NCBI GenBank assembly: GCA_030744435.1 | Contig: JASLQO010000025.1 | Span: forward strand, 109,284-173,283 | Length of the DNA stretch: 64,000 nt | Source of the DNA: JASLQO01 sp002327525 | GTDB taxonomy: Bacteria > Pseudomonadota > Gammaproteobacteria > Pseudomonadales > Azotimanducaceae | Direction: 5' to 3' | Shown: positions 1-8,337 of the stretch, piece after piece | How the letters are laid out: every line of letters begins with the position of its first letter | Position numbering within the stretch: position 1 is the first letter of the stretch | Program-made: the position numbers and the translations under genes | The notes under the pieces: model-generated | What the model saw: the letters and a program-made list of their open reading frames with translations, nothing else | What the model was told of the DNA's origin: nothing | Database searches by the model: none

Positions 1-108
1 AACTGGCTGCCTATGATAACCCTTTAATATTTTCTGTTAATTCAATAGATTATAAGGTTTTATTTAGAAATGACTATATCTTCTATTACCGCAACCCTCG
101 AGCGTTGA

Positions 109-459
109 TCAGGCACCCGTCAACCTGACGAGCGGAATCACGCGCTCTGTGCTGCACTGGCATTCTCCGAAGACAGGCATCGTTTCAACGACCCGGGCGT
201 ACCGCTTCGAGCGCTCCGGCTCCACCGCCACCTCGGCATGGGCGCTGAAGTGCTCATTGCCTACCTCGACCCCTACCTCCGGATTGGCGACCAGATTGTC
301 GAACCACGGCGCACTGTTGGGTGCGCCAGCGTACGAGACAACGATGTAGCACTCACCATCGGCCAGATAGACGAGCAGAGTGAAATTCTTCCAGGTCGCC
401 ATGGTTGGAATCTCGCCGGTGTTCTTGGCACGGTTGATGTCGACGCCATGCTTACGCAT
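109..459 (-). CDS. deazaflavin (F420)-dependent nitroreductase-like protein, short or N-terminally degenerate
   Basis: This 116-residue product has the C-terminal signature of the Ddn/nitroreductase family of F420- or flavin-binding split-barrel proteins. A YLADGE...YIVVSYAGAP stretch is followed by WFDNLVANPEV and VEVGNEHF. Family members are usually 140-160 residues with a conserved TTGRKSG-type segment before the first strand. Here that part is unrecognisable, so the N-terminus is either diverged or lost. The gene runs leftward and its start lies next to the integron-integrase remnant, which runs rightward. No operon partner is visible. The fold assignment is reasonably safe; cofactor use (F420 or FMN) cannot be told from sequence alone. 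Confidence 0.55.
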   Translation of the reverse strand: MRKHGVDINRAKNTGEIPTMATWKNFTLLVYLADGECYIVVSYAGAPNSAPWFDNLVANPEVGVEVGNEHFSAHAEVAVEPERSKRYARVVETMPVFGECQCSTERVIPLVRLTGA

Positions 460-490
460 GGTTGTCGGGCGCCATCGTCAAGATACCAGT

Positions 491-769
491 ACTTTTCAAC
501 GGGCTATGCGTATTGCCGTCCAGAACCCAAACATACAAAGGCCCGCCAGCACACACAGGTTACGTCACAGCTTCGCAACACACGCGCTGGAAAATGGCCT
601 GGACATAGGCACCGTCCGGCAGTAACTCGGCCACGCCTCCCTTGAGACCACACAAATCCATACCCATGTGTTGAAACGCGGTGCTCAGATGGTGCGCAGT
701 CCACTCGAGAATATATACGCTTCGCTCACCAATGCGTCGGTTGCAGCAGTTCTCCACCAGGGCATATGA
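491..769 (+). pseudogene. integron integrase (IntI-type tyrosine recombinase) C-terminal remnant
   Basis: Reading one frame through a TAA at 623-625 gives the C-terminal box of an integron integrase. The box II motif HRLRHSFATHALENG is followed by DIGTVRQ, the stop, LGHASLETT, then THVLKRG and VRSPLENIY. The closing THVL..G...VRSPL block is typical of IntI rather than XerC/D. Two lesions are visible: the in-frame stop, and His in the position of the catalytic tyrosine (TQIHTHV where IntI has IYTHV). The N-terminal half, including the first catalytic Arg, is absent; the fragment abuts the nitroreductase-like gene upstream. It cannot be active. I saw no attC sites or cassette array in the window. 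Confidence 0.75.
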
Positions 770-856
770 ACAGCCTGGTACTGAAAGTCCCAGATGACGA
801 TTGTCGCACCCGCCCGTCAACGCTATGGTGAGGCCAATCAGTCTGCTGGAGTACAC

Positions 857-1837
857 GTGTCCCGCAATTACATCGTCTATGGCGGAGAACTCAGCTACTT
901 CACGCGAAAGCTCGAAGCCGCACTCACTTTCTACGGTGCCGATTTCGAGATCCGTGCAAAAAACGCGGACAATCGTGAAGAGATCGAGCGGCGCAGTGGA
1001 ACCCACCAGGTTCCCGTTCTGCATACGCCTGAAAACTGGATGATCGCGGACACCACGCCCCTGATGCAGATGCTCGATGCGCGATTTCCACCCCGGCACA
1101 TGTTCCCCCCGGGTCCGATGGGCGTGCTGGTGCATGTTCTGGAAGAGTTTTTTGATGAATGGGTCGCAAGGGTCATGGTGCACTATAGGTGGCACTATCC
1201 GCGAAGTGCCGAGTTTGCTTCAGTGCGTATGGCGGGCGGGGATGAGCGGGCTGCGGCCACTGTACGGGAATGGGGGCCGAGGGCTTGTCGAGCCACGGGC
1301 ACCGATTCGGAACACCAGCAGCGTGAAGCCGAAGCCGAGTATCAGCGTGTACTGCAGGCCATGGAAACGCAGCTGGGTCAGACATCCTGGATGCTCGGTG
1401 ATCGGCCTACTGCGCTCGACTGTATTTTGCTGGGTGGCTTAAGGGCGCACACCAACATGGATCCAGACCCGAAGGAGGTTACCGCGGCGTATCCACGCGT
1501 TGTCGCCTGGGCCGAGGGCGGTGCTGATAGCTGGCATGGTGGCGGAGAGCTCGCGCCCTTCCCCGAGTCAACACCGTTCGCCGCTTTCGTCCTCTGCGAG
1601 ATGGTCGGCACCTACAAGCCCTATGTGCTGGCCAATGCGAGGGCACAAGACGCGGGCGCCAAGGCTTTCCACTTCGACACCTACGGTGAGGATGTCAGCT
1701 ATCTCTCCCGGCCCTATCCCGAGGCGTCCAGGCAGATGATCGTCCAGCGCATACGCAATCAGCTCAGAGGCGATGAACGTGACACAGTAGAATCCTGGCT
1801 ATCGCGAGCCGGCCTCGCCGAGTGTTTCATTTCCTGA
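857..1837 (+). CDS. glutathione S-transferase-like protein, extended C-terminal region
   Basis: A thioredoxin-fold GST N-domain begins at once (NYIVYGGELSYFTRKLEAAL), with the cis-Pro segment HQVPVLH near residue 55 and a GST C-terminal helical domain after it (WMLGDRPTALDCILLGGL). I place the start at GTG 857, because GGAG lies six bases upstream and the family fold starts here; an in-frame ATG at 794 would add 21 residues of no family likeness. At about 326 residues it is much longer than the usual 200-230, with an unassigned C-terminal tail. It is followed at 41 bp by the enoyl-CoA hydratase gene in the same direction, so the two are probably cotranscribed. The substrate is unknown. Confidence 0.7.
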   Translation: MSRNYIVYGGELSYFTRKLEAALTFYGADFEIRAKNADNREEIERRSGTHQVPVLHTPENWMIADTTPLMQMLDARFPPRHMFPPGPMGVLVHVLEEFFDEWVARVMVHYRWHYPRSAEFASVRMAGGDERAAATVREWGPRACRATGTDSEHQQREAEAEYQRVLQAMETQLGQTSWMLGDRPTALDCILLGGLRAHTNMDPDPKEVTAAYPRVVAWAEGGADSWHGGGELAPFPESTPFAAFVLCEMVGTYKPYVLANARAQDAGAKAFHFDTYGEDVSYLSRPYPEASRQMIVQRIRNQLRGDERDTVESWLSRAGLAECFIS

Positions 1838-1878
1838 TCGCAGCAAACCCGCACACAACTCATTCACCTGGACCGCCA

Positions 1879-2751
1879 ATGCCGTACAACACCATCCATT
1901 ACAGCGTGCAGGATCGTATTCTCACGCTCATGCTCAACCGCCCTGAAAACCTCAATGCCTTCACGGTCGAAATGGCCAACGAGCTCGTTCACGCATTCAA
2001 TCGCGCCAGCAATGACGAGGACGTTGGTGCGGTTGTCGTCACAGGTGCGGGCCGCGCGTTTTGCGCCGGTATGGACCTGTCGGTGGAAGGCAACGTGTTT
2101 GGGCTCGATGAAGGCCAGACACCCACGCTAGACGATCTTCATAAACGTTTTGATTATCCCTCTATAGTCGAGGGTGTACGAGATACGGGTGGTCGGGTCG
2201 CACTGGCTATCTACGACTGCAACAAACCCGTAATCGGTGCCATCAACGGGGCCGCCGTCGGTGTCGGTGCGACAATGACGCTAGCCATGGACGTGCGCTA
2301 TGCCTCCGAGAAGGCTCGTATGGGTTTCGTGTTCGCCAAACTCGGCATCACGATGGAAGCCTGCTCTTCCTGGTTTCTACCGCGAATCGTGGGTATGGGT
2401 AAGGCCATGGAACTCATCTATTCCGCGCGCATCATCAACGGTGAGCAGATGGCGCGGATTGGTCTTGCCAACGAGGTTTGTAGCGCGGAAGACCTCTTGC
2501 CCACAGCCATGGGGCTCGCTAGAGAACTAGCCACGCGTTCGCCCGTCAGCACGGCGCTCATGCGGCACATGCTCTACCGGATGTCAGCCGCCGATCACCC
2601 TGTGGAGGCCCACAGAGTCGATTCGCTTTCCATGTTTTACACCAGCATCGGCGATGGCAAGGAAGGCGTCACCGCGTTCCTCGAGAAACGCGATCCAGAA
2701 TTCAGCGGCAATACGGCTAAAATGCCGCCCTTCTTTCCGTGGTGGGAGTAA
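1879..2751 (+). CDS. enoyl-CoA hydratase/isomerase (crotonase) family protein
   Basis: The 290-residue product has the crotonase fold. It opens with LTLMLNRPENLNAFTVEM; the first oxyanion-hole segment is GRAFCAGMDL near residue 65, and the second lies around the GAAVGVGATMTLAMD helix (about residues 125-140). The C-terminus carries the trimerisation helices. Such enzymes hydrate or isomerise enoyl-CoA thioesters in beta-oxidation or aromatic catabolism; the exact substrate cannot be read. ATG 1879 is chosen because the crotonase strand starts immediately after it; an ATG at 1822 would add 19 unconserved residues overlapping the GST gene. It lies between the GST gene and a MATE transporter, all on the plus strand. 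Confidence 0.85.
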   Translation: MPYNTIHYSVQDRILTLMLNRPENLNAFTVEMANELVHAFNRASNDEDVGAVVVTGAGRAFCAGMDLSVEGNVFGLDEGQTPTLDDLHKRFDYPSIVEGVRDTGGRVALAIYDCNKPVIGAINGAAVGVGATMTLAMDVRYASEKARMGFVFAKLGITMEACSSWFLPRIVGMGKAMELIYSARIINGEQMARIGLANEVCSAEDLLPTAMGLARELATRSPVSTALMRHMLYRMSAADHPVEAHRVDSLSMFYTSIGDGKEGVTAFLEKRDPEFSGNTAKMPPFFPWWE

Positions 2752-2971
2752 ACACCGCGTCTGCAAAAGCCCCGATATCGTGTCGCTGTGCTGGAAACCG
2801 CGCCGGCACATCGGTGCTCGCGGCCGGACAGACACTGTTTTCAGCATCGGGATCGCTACGGCAGCGACCGGAACGGTGCGCGCCCGTGTCCTGGCTCACC
2901 CGCACAGACACACAGGTCGTCGCCCGCGAGTTCGAGCCCCATATAACCAGCGTTTTCTGGAGCTGAACCCC

Positions 2972-4312
2972 TTGCAACAGCGTAGCTTCACCGAGGGTTC
3001 CGTCCCGAGCCACCTCATTCGGCTGACAGGCTACATGACGCTTGGGATGGTGTCCGTCATGACCGCGAGCCTCGTGGAAGCCGTCTATGTCGGCATGGTC
3101 GGCACTTTGGAACTCGCAGCGTTGTCCTTCACCTTTCCCCTGGTGATGATCCTGCAGGGTGTGTCCATGGGCGTCAGTGTGGGGGCATCATCGGTGGTGG
3201 CGCGTGCGATGGGTGCCGGAGAACGCGAGCGCGGGCGCCTCCTCACCACGCATGCATCCATGCTGGTGATGATCCTCGTCGTCATTCTCGGCACCGCCGC
3301 CTGGTTCGCGCTCGAATCCTTTTTCTCCCTGCTCGGTGCCGAACCCGATGTGCTCGCGGCCACCGTCAGCTACATGCAGATCTGGCTACTGGGCCTGCCC
3401 TGCTTTGCGTTCGCATTCGTCGGTTCCACCCTGATGCGTGCCGCTGGCGATGCAGTGACGCCGGGGTACCTGATGACCGTAGGATCGGGACTGCACGTAT
3501 TAATCGCGCCGTTCTTCATCTTCGGTCTCGCCGGCGCGCCCGAGATGGGTCTCGATGGCGCGGCTGTGGGCTTCGTCATCGCACGCATCATCAGCTTCGT
3601 CGCGTATGCGTACTGCTTCGTCATTCGGGACAGACTCGTGGTCGCTCGGCTACAGGGAATGTGGCAATCGTGCCTCGAGATTCTTCACGTGGGTCTACCG
3701 GCGGTGGCCTCCAACCTCATCGCGCCAGTCTCTATGACGGTGATCACGCGTTTGTTGGCAGCGCACGGCGCACCGGTCGTGGCCGGATTTGGGGTCGCCA
3801 GCCGAGTGGAGGCCATGATCATGATGATCATTTTCGCGATGACCATGAGCGTGGCGCCATTCGTCGGACAGAACTGGGAAGCAGGTCACCTCGGGCGCGT
3901 CAAAACCGCGCTCAGCCTCTGCAACCGGTTTTCCATGGGGTGGGGTCTGTTCGCATTCACGATCATGTTGATCGGCGCCGAGCCCATTGCCGCGCTCCTG
4001 AACGAAGACCCCGAAGTCGTGGCGGTCGCTACTGGCTATCTCACGATCATCCCTTTGAGTATTGGTTTCATCGGGGTAACGCAAACGGCCACCCAGAGTT
4101 TCAACGCACTGGGAAAACCCATGCCACCACTGCTCATCTCCATTCTGCAGATGCTGGTGATCTACATCCCGCTCGCACTGATCGGCGATTATCTGTGGGG
4201 CTACGTGGGTATTTTCGTCGCCCTGGTCGCGACCAGCGCGCTGGTGGCAGCACTCGGTTTCGTCTGGATCAACTACACCGTTAAGCGAGGTATCAATAAG
4301 GGCCACGTCTGA
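2972..4312 (+). CDS. MATE family multidrug/Na+ antiporter
   Basis: This is a polytopic membrane protein of 446 residues, the normal length for MATE exporters, with about twelve hydrophobic segments in two related halves. Typical family stretches are VEAVYVGMVGTLELAALSFTFP near the N-terminus, GVSVGASSVVARAMGAGE, and VAPFVGQNWEAG opening the second half. I prefer TTG 2972, preceded by GGAG at 2959, because the family begins there. Longer in-frame extensions to 2654 would run back through the enoyl-CoA hydratase gene. MATE proteins export organic cations or conjugates using Na+ or H+. The neighbouring GST suggests detoxification export, but that is only inference. Confidence 0.85.
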   Translation: MQQRSFTEGSVPSHLIRLTGYMTLGMVSVMTASLVEAVYVGMVGTLELAALSFTFPLVMILQGVSMGVSVGASSVVARAMGAGERERGRLLTTHASMLVMILVVILGTAAWFALESFFSLLGAEPDVLAATVSYMQIWLLGLPCFAFAFVGSTLMRAAGDAVTPGYLMTVGSGLHVLIAPFFIFGLAGAPEMGLDGAAVGFVIARIISFVAYAYCFVIRDRLVVARLQGMWQSCLEILHVGLPAVASNLIAPVSMTVITRLLAAHGAPVVAGFGVASRVEAMIMMIIFAMTMSVAPFVGQNWEAGHLGRVKTALSLCNRFSMGWGLFAFTIMLIGAEPIAALLNEDPEVVAVATGYLTIIPLSIGFIGVTQTATQSFNALGKPMPPLLISILQMLVIYIPLALIGDYLWGYVGIFVALVATSALVAALGFVWINYTVKRGINKGHV

Positions 4313-4354
4313 ATCCGATCCCGTCGATCGATCAATCGACCAGCTACATCGGAA

Positions 4355-5647
4355 TCAGCTACCCGTATCTGGCAGGCGCAGTCGTTCCGCCTCCCTCAAC
4401 ACTCTCAGGAAATTGCCTCCCCAGATCTTCTCGATATCACCCGCACTATATCCGCGCTCCACCAACCCCACGGTCACGTTCAGCGCTTCACTCGCATCGG
4501 CGAAGCCCTCGATCCCACTGCCATGATTAAAATCGGTGCCAACACCAACGTGGTCCACACCGACACGCTTCGCGACATAATCGATATGATCTAGCATCAC
4601 ATCAACACTGCCGGGCCCGAGCAGATCGCTGATCGCACCCGTGAATGCAGTGCGCGCCTCGAGGTTGTCGATCTCCCAGTAGAGTTCGAACGGGTAGAGG
4701 TAGTCTTCCTCCACTCCGGCGTCTCGCCGCACGGCACGGATGTTCGCGTCCAGTTCTTTGTCGCGCGAGTCGAACAAGTAGCCCCGAAACGGAGCCACGT
4801 GGATCACGCCGCCCGTCTCTGCGATGCGGTCGATCTCCTCATCCGATAGATTGCGTGAGACGTCCGACAGCGCCCGCACATTGGAGTGGCTGGCGATGAC
4901 CGGAGCCTTGGACAGATCAATTGCCTGAAGTGCTGCCTGTCTGGAGAGCTGCGAGATGTCCACGATGCCGCCCAGCGCATTGATGCGCTCGACAGCCGCC
5001 ACACCGAGTCTCGACAGCCCGCCATGTTCCGCCTCCGCCTCATGCGCTCCGATCTCACCGATGAAGATCGGCCGCGAGGAGTCGGCAAAGTCATTGTGTC
5101 CCATGTGCGTGAGCGCGAATACCCTCACCCCGGCATCGTAGAATTCGTCGAGCGCGGCAACGTCAGTACCGAGGATGCGCGCATTCTGGAAGCCCAGAAT
5201 GAGGGCCAGCTTCCCCGCCTCGTGAGCGCTCACGAGGTCATCCGCAGAACGCACCAGCACCGCATTGTTATCCAGATCGGCTACGATGGCGGCGACGCCC
5301 GTCAACTTTTCGTGCGCAACGGCGCGCGCCGCCCGGTACCCTTCTTCGTCTCTCGGACCCGGCCCGACCGCGACCGACATCACCACCGCGTCAACACCGC
5401 CCGCCATCATCTTGCTGGGTTCGACCTGAGACCGGCCATCCGCTCCGGCGTACGGTGAGGTGGTGCCGGGGGGGATGATGTCTGCATGCGCATCCACAAC
5501 CAGAGCTGATTGATGAATGGCTTGTGTATCAGGCAGCGCCGCTGGTGCAGCCGCCACCGGATCGGCCTTCTGCTGTTCGATCTCACCCCCGCACGCACCG
5601 ACTACTCCGATGCAAGCGATCATCGCCGCCACGCTCAACAGCTTCAT
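4355..5647 (-). CDS. membrane dipeptidase-like lipoprotein (peptidase M19 family) with altered metal ligands
   Basis: The start at 5647 has AAGGAG seven bases upstream and gives a lipoprotein signal peptide with lipobox VGAC (Cys19). The rest is an M19 dipeptidase barrel: VDAHADI (first His/Asp metal pair), ASHSN (His254), and VGVGTDFNH near the C-terminus. Two ligands of renal dipeptidase are replaced. The bridging Glu position reads GFQN (Gln154) and the DLSH histidine reads DISQ (Gln233). I recall similar FQN/ISQ members in alpha- and gammaproteobacteria, so this may be a subfamily rather than a broken gene. Activity on dipeptides, D-amino-acyl substrates or N-acyl compounds is uncertain. 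It probably sits on the periplasmic face of a membrane. Confidence 0.85.
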   Translation of the reverse strand: MKLLSVAAMIACIGVVGACGGEIEQQKADPVAAAPAALPDTQAIHQSALVVDAHADIIPPGTTSPYAGADGRSQVEPSKMMAGGVDAVVMSVAVGPGPRDEEGYRAARAVAHEKLTGVAAIVADLDNNAVLVRSADDLVSAHEAGKLALILGFQNARILGTDVAALDEFYDAGVRVFALTHMGHNDFADSSRPIFIGEIGAHEAEAEHGGLSRLGVAAVERINALGGIVDISQLSRQAALQAIDLSKAPVIASHSNVRALSDVSRNLSDEEIDRIAETGGVIHVAPFRGYLFDSRDKELDANIRAVRRDAGVEEDYLYPFELYWEIDNLEARTAFTGAISDLLGPGSVDVMLDHIDYVAKRVGVDHVGVGTDFNHGSGIEGFADASEALNVTVGLVERGYSAGDIEKIWGGNFLRVLREAERLRLPDTGS

Positions 5648-5750
5648 CGGCCCACTCCTTTTCTTGTGTTGGTGCCCCAATTGAACGTCACTCGATCGGT
5701 TTTGGCCACCACTGGCGTGCGCCATTCAGAGCGTGCATCATTTTTCCCGT

Positions 5751-5964
5751 ACTAGCCCAATGTAGTAATCCTGCGTGAGCTCAGATGCGTTAAAAAGGGC
5801 AAAACGCGTGCTCGCGCAGATTTTCGCGAGGGGATGCATACGCGCCATCTACGATAGCGCCACCGTATGTGGCCTGAGCGAAAAGCGAGCAAGTGCGAAG
5901 ATTGCCCGTTATAACGCGAGCCGTAGGCGCTGTGAGCCGCATAGGATTACTACATTGGGCTAGT
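5751..5964. repeat. 214-bp palindromic MITE-like element with 22-bp terminal inverted repeats
   Basis: The arms at 5751-5772 and 5943-5964 are perfect 22-bp inverted repeats (outer end ACTAGCCCAATG). The interior also pairs imperfectly: a GCGTTAAAAAGGGCAA segment on the left matches a GCGTTATAACGGGCAA segment on the complement of the right side. The element could therefore fold as one long hairpin. It encodes nothing. No clear target-site duplication is seen. It lies between the dipeptidase promoter region and the start of an amber-interrupted gene, and its right end supplies an in-frame TAG just before that gene. Confidence 0.8.
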
Positions 5965-5978
5965 TCGAGGCAAAAAGA

Positions 5979-6464
5979 TTGCCGGAAGCGAATGAGACAT
6001 ATCGTGATTCCATCCTCGCAGCATGGGCCGGAGAGGTTCTCGGTGAGGTGTTTTTCGATCGCCTTGCCACGCTCGATGGAACCTCCGCCCCGAAATGGCG
6101 CGTGCTGCAATCTCTCGAAGCGGCAACCAGGGATGTGCTCGCTCCACTCATGATGGCACACGGCGGATCGATCTCGCCGCCGGATGCCGGCGCTGTTATC
6201 CACACCCGCGCGCGGGCAAACGACTTCGCGGCCCTGCCGCACCGCGAGCGTCTCTAGGCCAGGAGACCCACGGCCGAGCACGCTCTGGAGCGTTTCGAGC
6301 ACCTGCTCGGCGTCGCACCTCGCGAGGAGGCAGATGCCATCGGCTTCCTCGTCAGCCACGAACAGGCACTACTGGACTTCGTTGCCACGCAGCAGTCAAG
6401 CGAACCTGGCGACTCCGTGGCGCACGCCCATCAACTGGTTGCAAGCGTACGTAAAGGAAGGTAA
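5979..6464 (+). pseudogene. hypothetical protein gene interrupted by an in-frame amber codon
   Basis: From a TTG at 5979 the frame runs 92 codons to TAG 6255-6257, then continues in the same frame for 68 more sense codons to TAA 6462-6464. Both halves look protein-like: the first has amphipathic helices (RDSILAAWAGEVLGEVFFDRL), the second ALERFEHLLGV and FLVSHEQALLDF. It was therefore probably one helical protein of about 160 residues before a nonsense mutation. The adjacent MITE ends 14 bp upstream and puts a stop in frame, so the original start may also have been lost. I do not recognise the family. Confidence 0.55.
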
Positions 6465-6694
6465 CCACGCCTCGGATTGAACCCATCCGTCCTGCGACGC
6501 CGCGCGATCTACTCTCATCCAAGTAGAAGTGGCAGACATCACAGCATCGTCTCTCACCCCGAAATAGTACTGGACAACTGGGAGATCCCTCCTATACTGC
6601 GCGCCACTAGAGAATCCCGCCCCGTCTTCTTTCCCGAGCATTTCACTCTGTCAGTCGCCGGTCATCGCTCTTGATTCATGATCTCCCAGGCAGG

Positions 6695-6778
6695 GTGCCT
6701 GTGGGACGCAAATACGTGTACTTCGATCCAAGCGCGGGAACGACACGCACAGCTCGCGACAAGCGGGCAAAGGACTGA
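6695..6778 (+). other. possible 27-codon leader ORF ahead of the RRM gene
   Basis: Within the 318-bp gap 6465-6782 the only suggestive item is a short basic frame beginning GTG CCT GTG GGA at 6695. It ends in TGA at 6776-6778, four bases before the ATG of the RNA-binding protein. The spacing would allow translational coupling. The peptide (beginning VPVGRKYVYFDPSAG) is not one I recognise, and no strong ribosome-binding site precedes it. The rest of the gap shows no gene. Confidence 0.2.
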
Positions 6779-6782
6779 TTGA

Positions 6783-7070
6783 ATGAAATTGTATGTAGGC
6801 AATCTGCCTTGGAGCACCACCGATGGTGATCTTGAGTCTTTATTTGGCAGTTGCGGAGAAGTGATTTCCGCTCGCGTCATCACGGATCGCGACACCGGCC
6901 GTTCCCGTGGTTTCGGTTTCGTCGAGATGCCGAACGCCGACGCTCAGAAAGCCATCTCCGAACTGAATGGACATTCGCTGGAATCCCGCGAACTGCGCGT
7001 CAACGAAGCCAACGAACCGAAGTCGCGCGGTGGCGCCGGCCGCGGTGGTGGTGGGCGCGATCGCTGGTAG
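6783..7070 (+). CDS. single-RRM RNA-binding protein with Gly/Arg-rich tail
   Basis: This 95-residue protein carries one RNA recognition motif: RNP-2 (KLYVGNLPW) starts at residue 2 and RNP-1 (SRGFGFVEM) lies near residue 41. A short RGG-like tail (SRGGAGRGGGGRDRW) follows. It belongs to the bacterial Rbp family resembling eukaryotic glycine-rich proteins, which bind single-stranded RNA in the cytoplasm and are often cold-induced. AAGGA lies upstream of the ATG. It converges with a DEAD-box helicase gene; RRM proteins and helicases are common cold-shock companions, although this helicase copy is damaged. Confidence 0.9.
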   Translation: MKLYVGNLPWSTTDGDLESLFGSCGEVISARVITDRDTGRSRGFGFVEMPNADAQKAISELNGHSLESRELRVNEANEPKSRGGAGRGGGGRDRW

Positions 7071-7267
7071 CGTCTCACCCGCTACGTGAATGGCATACAT
7101 CGGCCGGTGACTGCATCGGCCGATATCCGCTGGCACGATTCGAACCTGATGCCTCCCCACAGACAGTTCCAACTCATCGACAGTGCTTCACAGGATCGCC
7201 TTCAGGGCGGCTTGCCCTGCAATTCGGGCTCCTTCTCACCACGTTCCCGGAATTGTACTTGCTCGGC

Positions 7268-8065
7268 TTACCTCTCCCCCTGATCAACCCGCCGGTTTTC
7301 GCCACCGGGCCGGTCTTCCGGAATATCGAATCCGATCAGCCAGTTAACGGACCGCAACCGGTCGCGTTCGGCCGGGTCCACCAGCGACCAGGCGGTGCCG
7401 GGAGCTCCGGCTCGCGCCGTTGTGCCAATGCGGTGAACGTAGGCTTCCGGCTCGTGAGGGAGTTCGAAGTTGATCACATAGGATACGTCATCGATATCGA
7501 TACCGCGGGCGGCGATGTCGGTAACGACCAGCACCCACGAAGTACCGTCTTTGAAGTTGGCAAGCGCCCTTTGACGCGCGCTGTGTGACTTGTTGCCGTG
7601 AATGGCCTCCGCGAACCCCCCTGCCTTCTCGAGTTTTCGCACCACACGGTTTGCAGAGTGTTTTGTACGGACAAAAACGATAGCACGGGTCAACGTGGGC
7701 GCTCGGATCTGCGGATTCTGGTTTACGCCACCGAAGATGGCCACGTTGGTTAGGGTAGTGAAACACGCAAAGCCGGCGAGATCGTCGCGGATGCGGGCTG
7801 CCAACTCCCGGGTCGGTGCAACTACCAGCACCCTCGGGTGTCCGGGTGTGCTGCACCGGTCGTCCGATTGCAGATGTTGCAGCAGCGGCAGACCAAACGT
7901 GGCGGTTTTACCGGTACCGGTCTGGGCGAGTGCGACAACGTCTCGTCCTTCCAGTAGCAGTGGAATGGCCTGGTTCTGAATTGGAGTAGGCGTATTGAAA
8001 CCCGGCGCATGCACGGCACGCACGAGGCTCCTTCCCACGCCCAGGGATCTGAATTGTTCGGTCAA
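7268..8065 (-). pseudogene. RhlE-like DEAD-box RNA helicase with large in-frame internal deletion
   Basis: The frame is open for 265 codons from TTG 8065 (AAGGAA upstream). The first part has the Q-motif region, Walker A (AQTGTGKT, residues 47-54) and motif Ia (PTRELAA). It then jumps from FGGVNQNPQ directly to RAIVFVRTKHSANRVV of the C-terminal RecA domain. Motifs TPGR, DEAD and SAT, roughly 130-150 residues, are missing at about 7690-7710. Motif VI reads HRIGTTARAG where HRIGRT is expected, so the arginine finger region is changed too. It is almost certainly unable to hydrolyse ATP as a helicase, although the open frame could still yield a stable fragment. It converges with the RRM gene. 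Confidence 0.8.
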
Positions 8066-8337
8066 TGAATTTCCTTGGATTACGGCGCGTTTTATGAGAT
8101 GCAGCACATCATGCTTGGCGCCAGAGACAGGCACCCGAAAGACGGTACCTGGAGCGCAGCGCAAAGTGGACTTTCACGGCACGCCTGTCAGGTCTCTCGC
8201 GCCACCACAGTGCACTCTGCTCGAAGCCATGCCTCCGGCGGGCTGAGACAACACCCACGATATTGCGTATAAAGAGCCTCATCAACAAAACAGCCTACGA
8301 ACGAATGGCAGTCCAGAGGGCAGACAGGAGACTTACG

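Noticed and set aside
2654..2971. N-terminal extension of the MATE protein back to 2654
   Set aside because: It would overlap the enoyl-CoA hydratase gene and adds about 106 residues unlike any MATE; TTG 2972 with GGAG gives the normal length.
5751..5964. Integron attC site near the integrase remnant
   Set aside because: It is palindromic and of suitable size, but its ends lack the GTTRRRY/RYYYAAC core sites, and the perfect 22-bp arms fit a MITE better.
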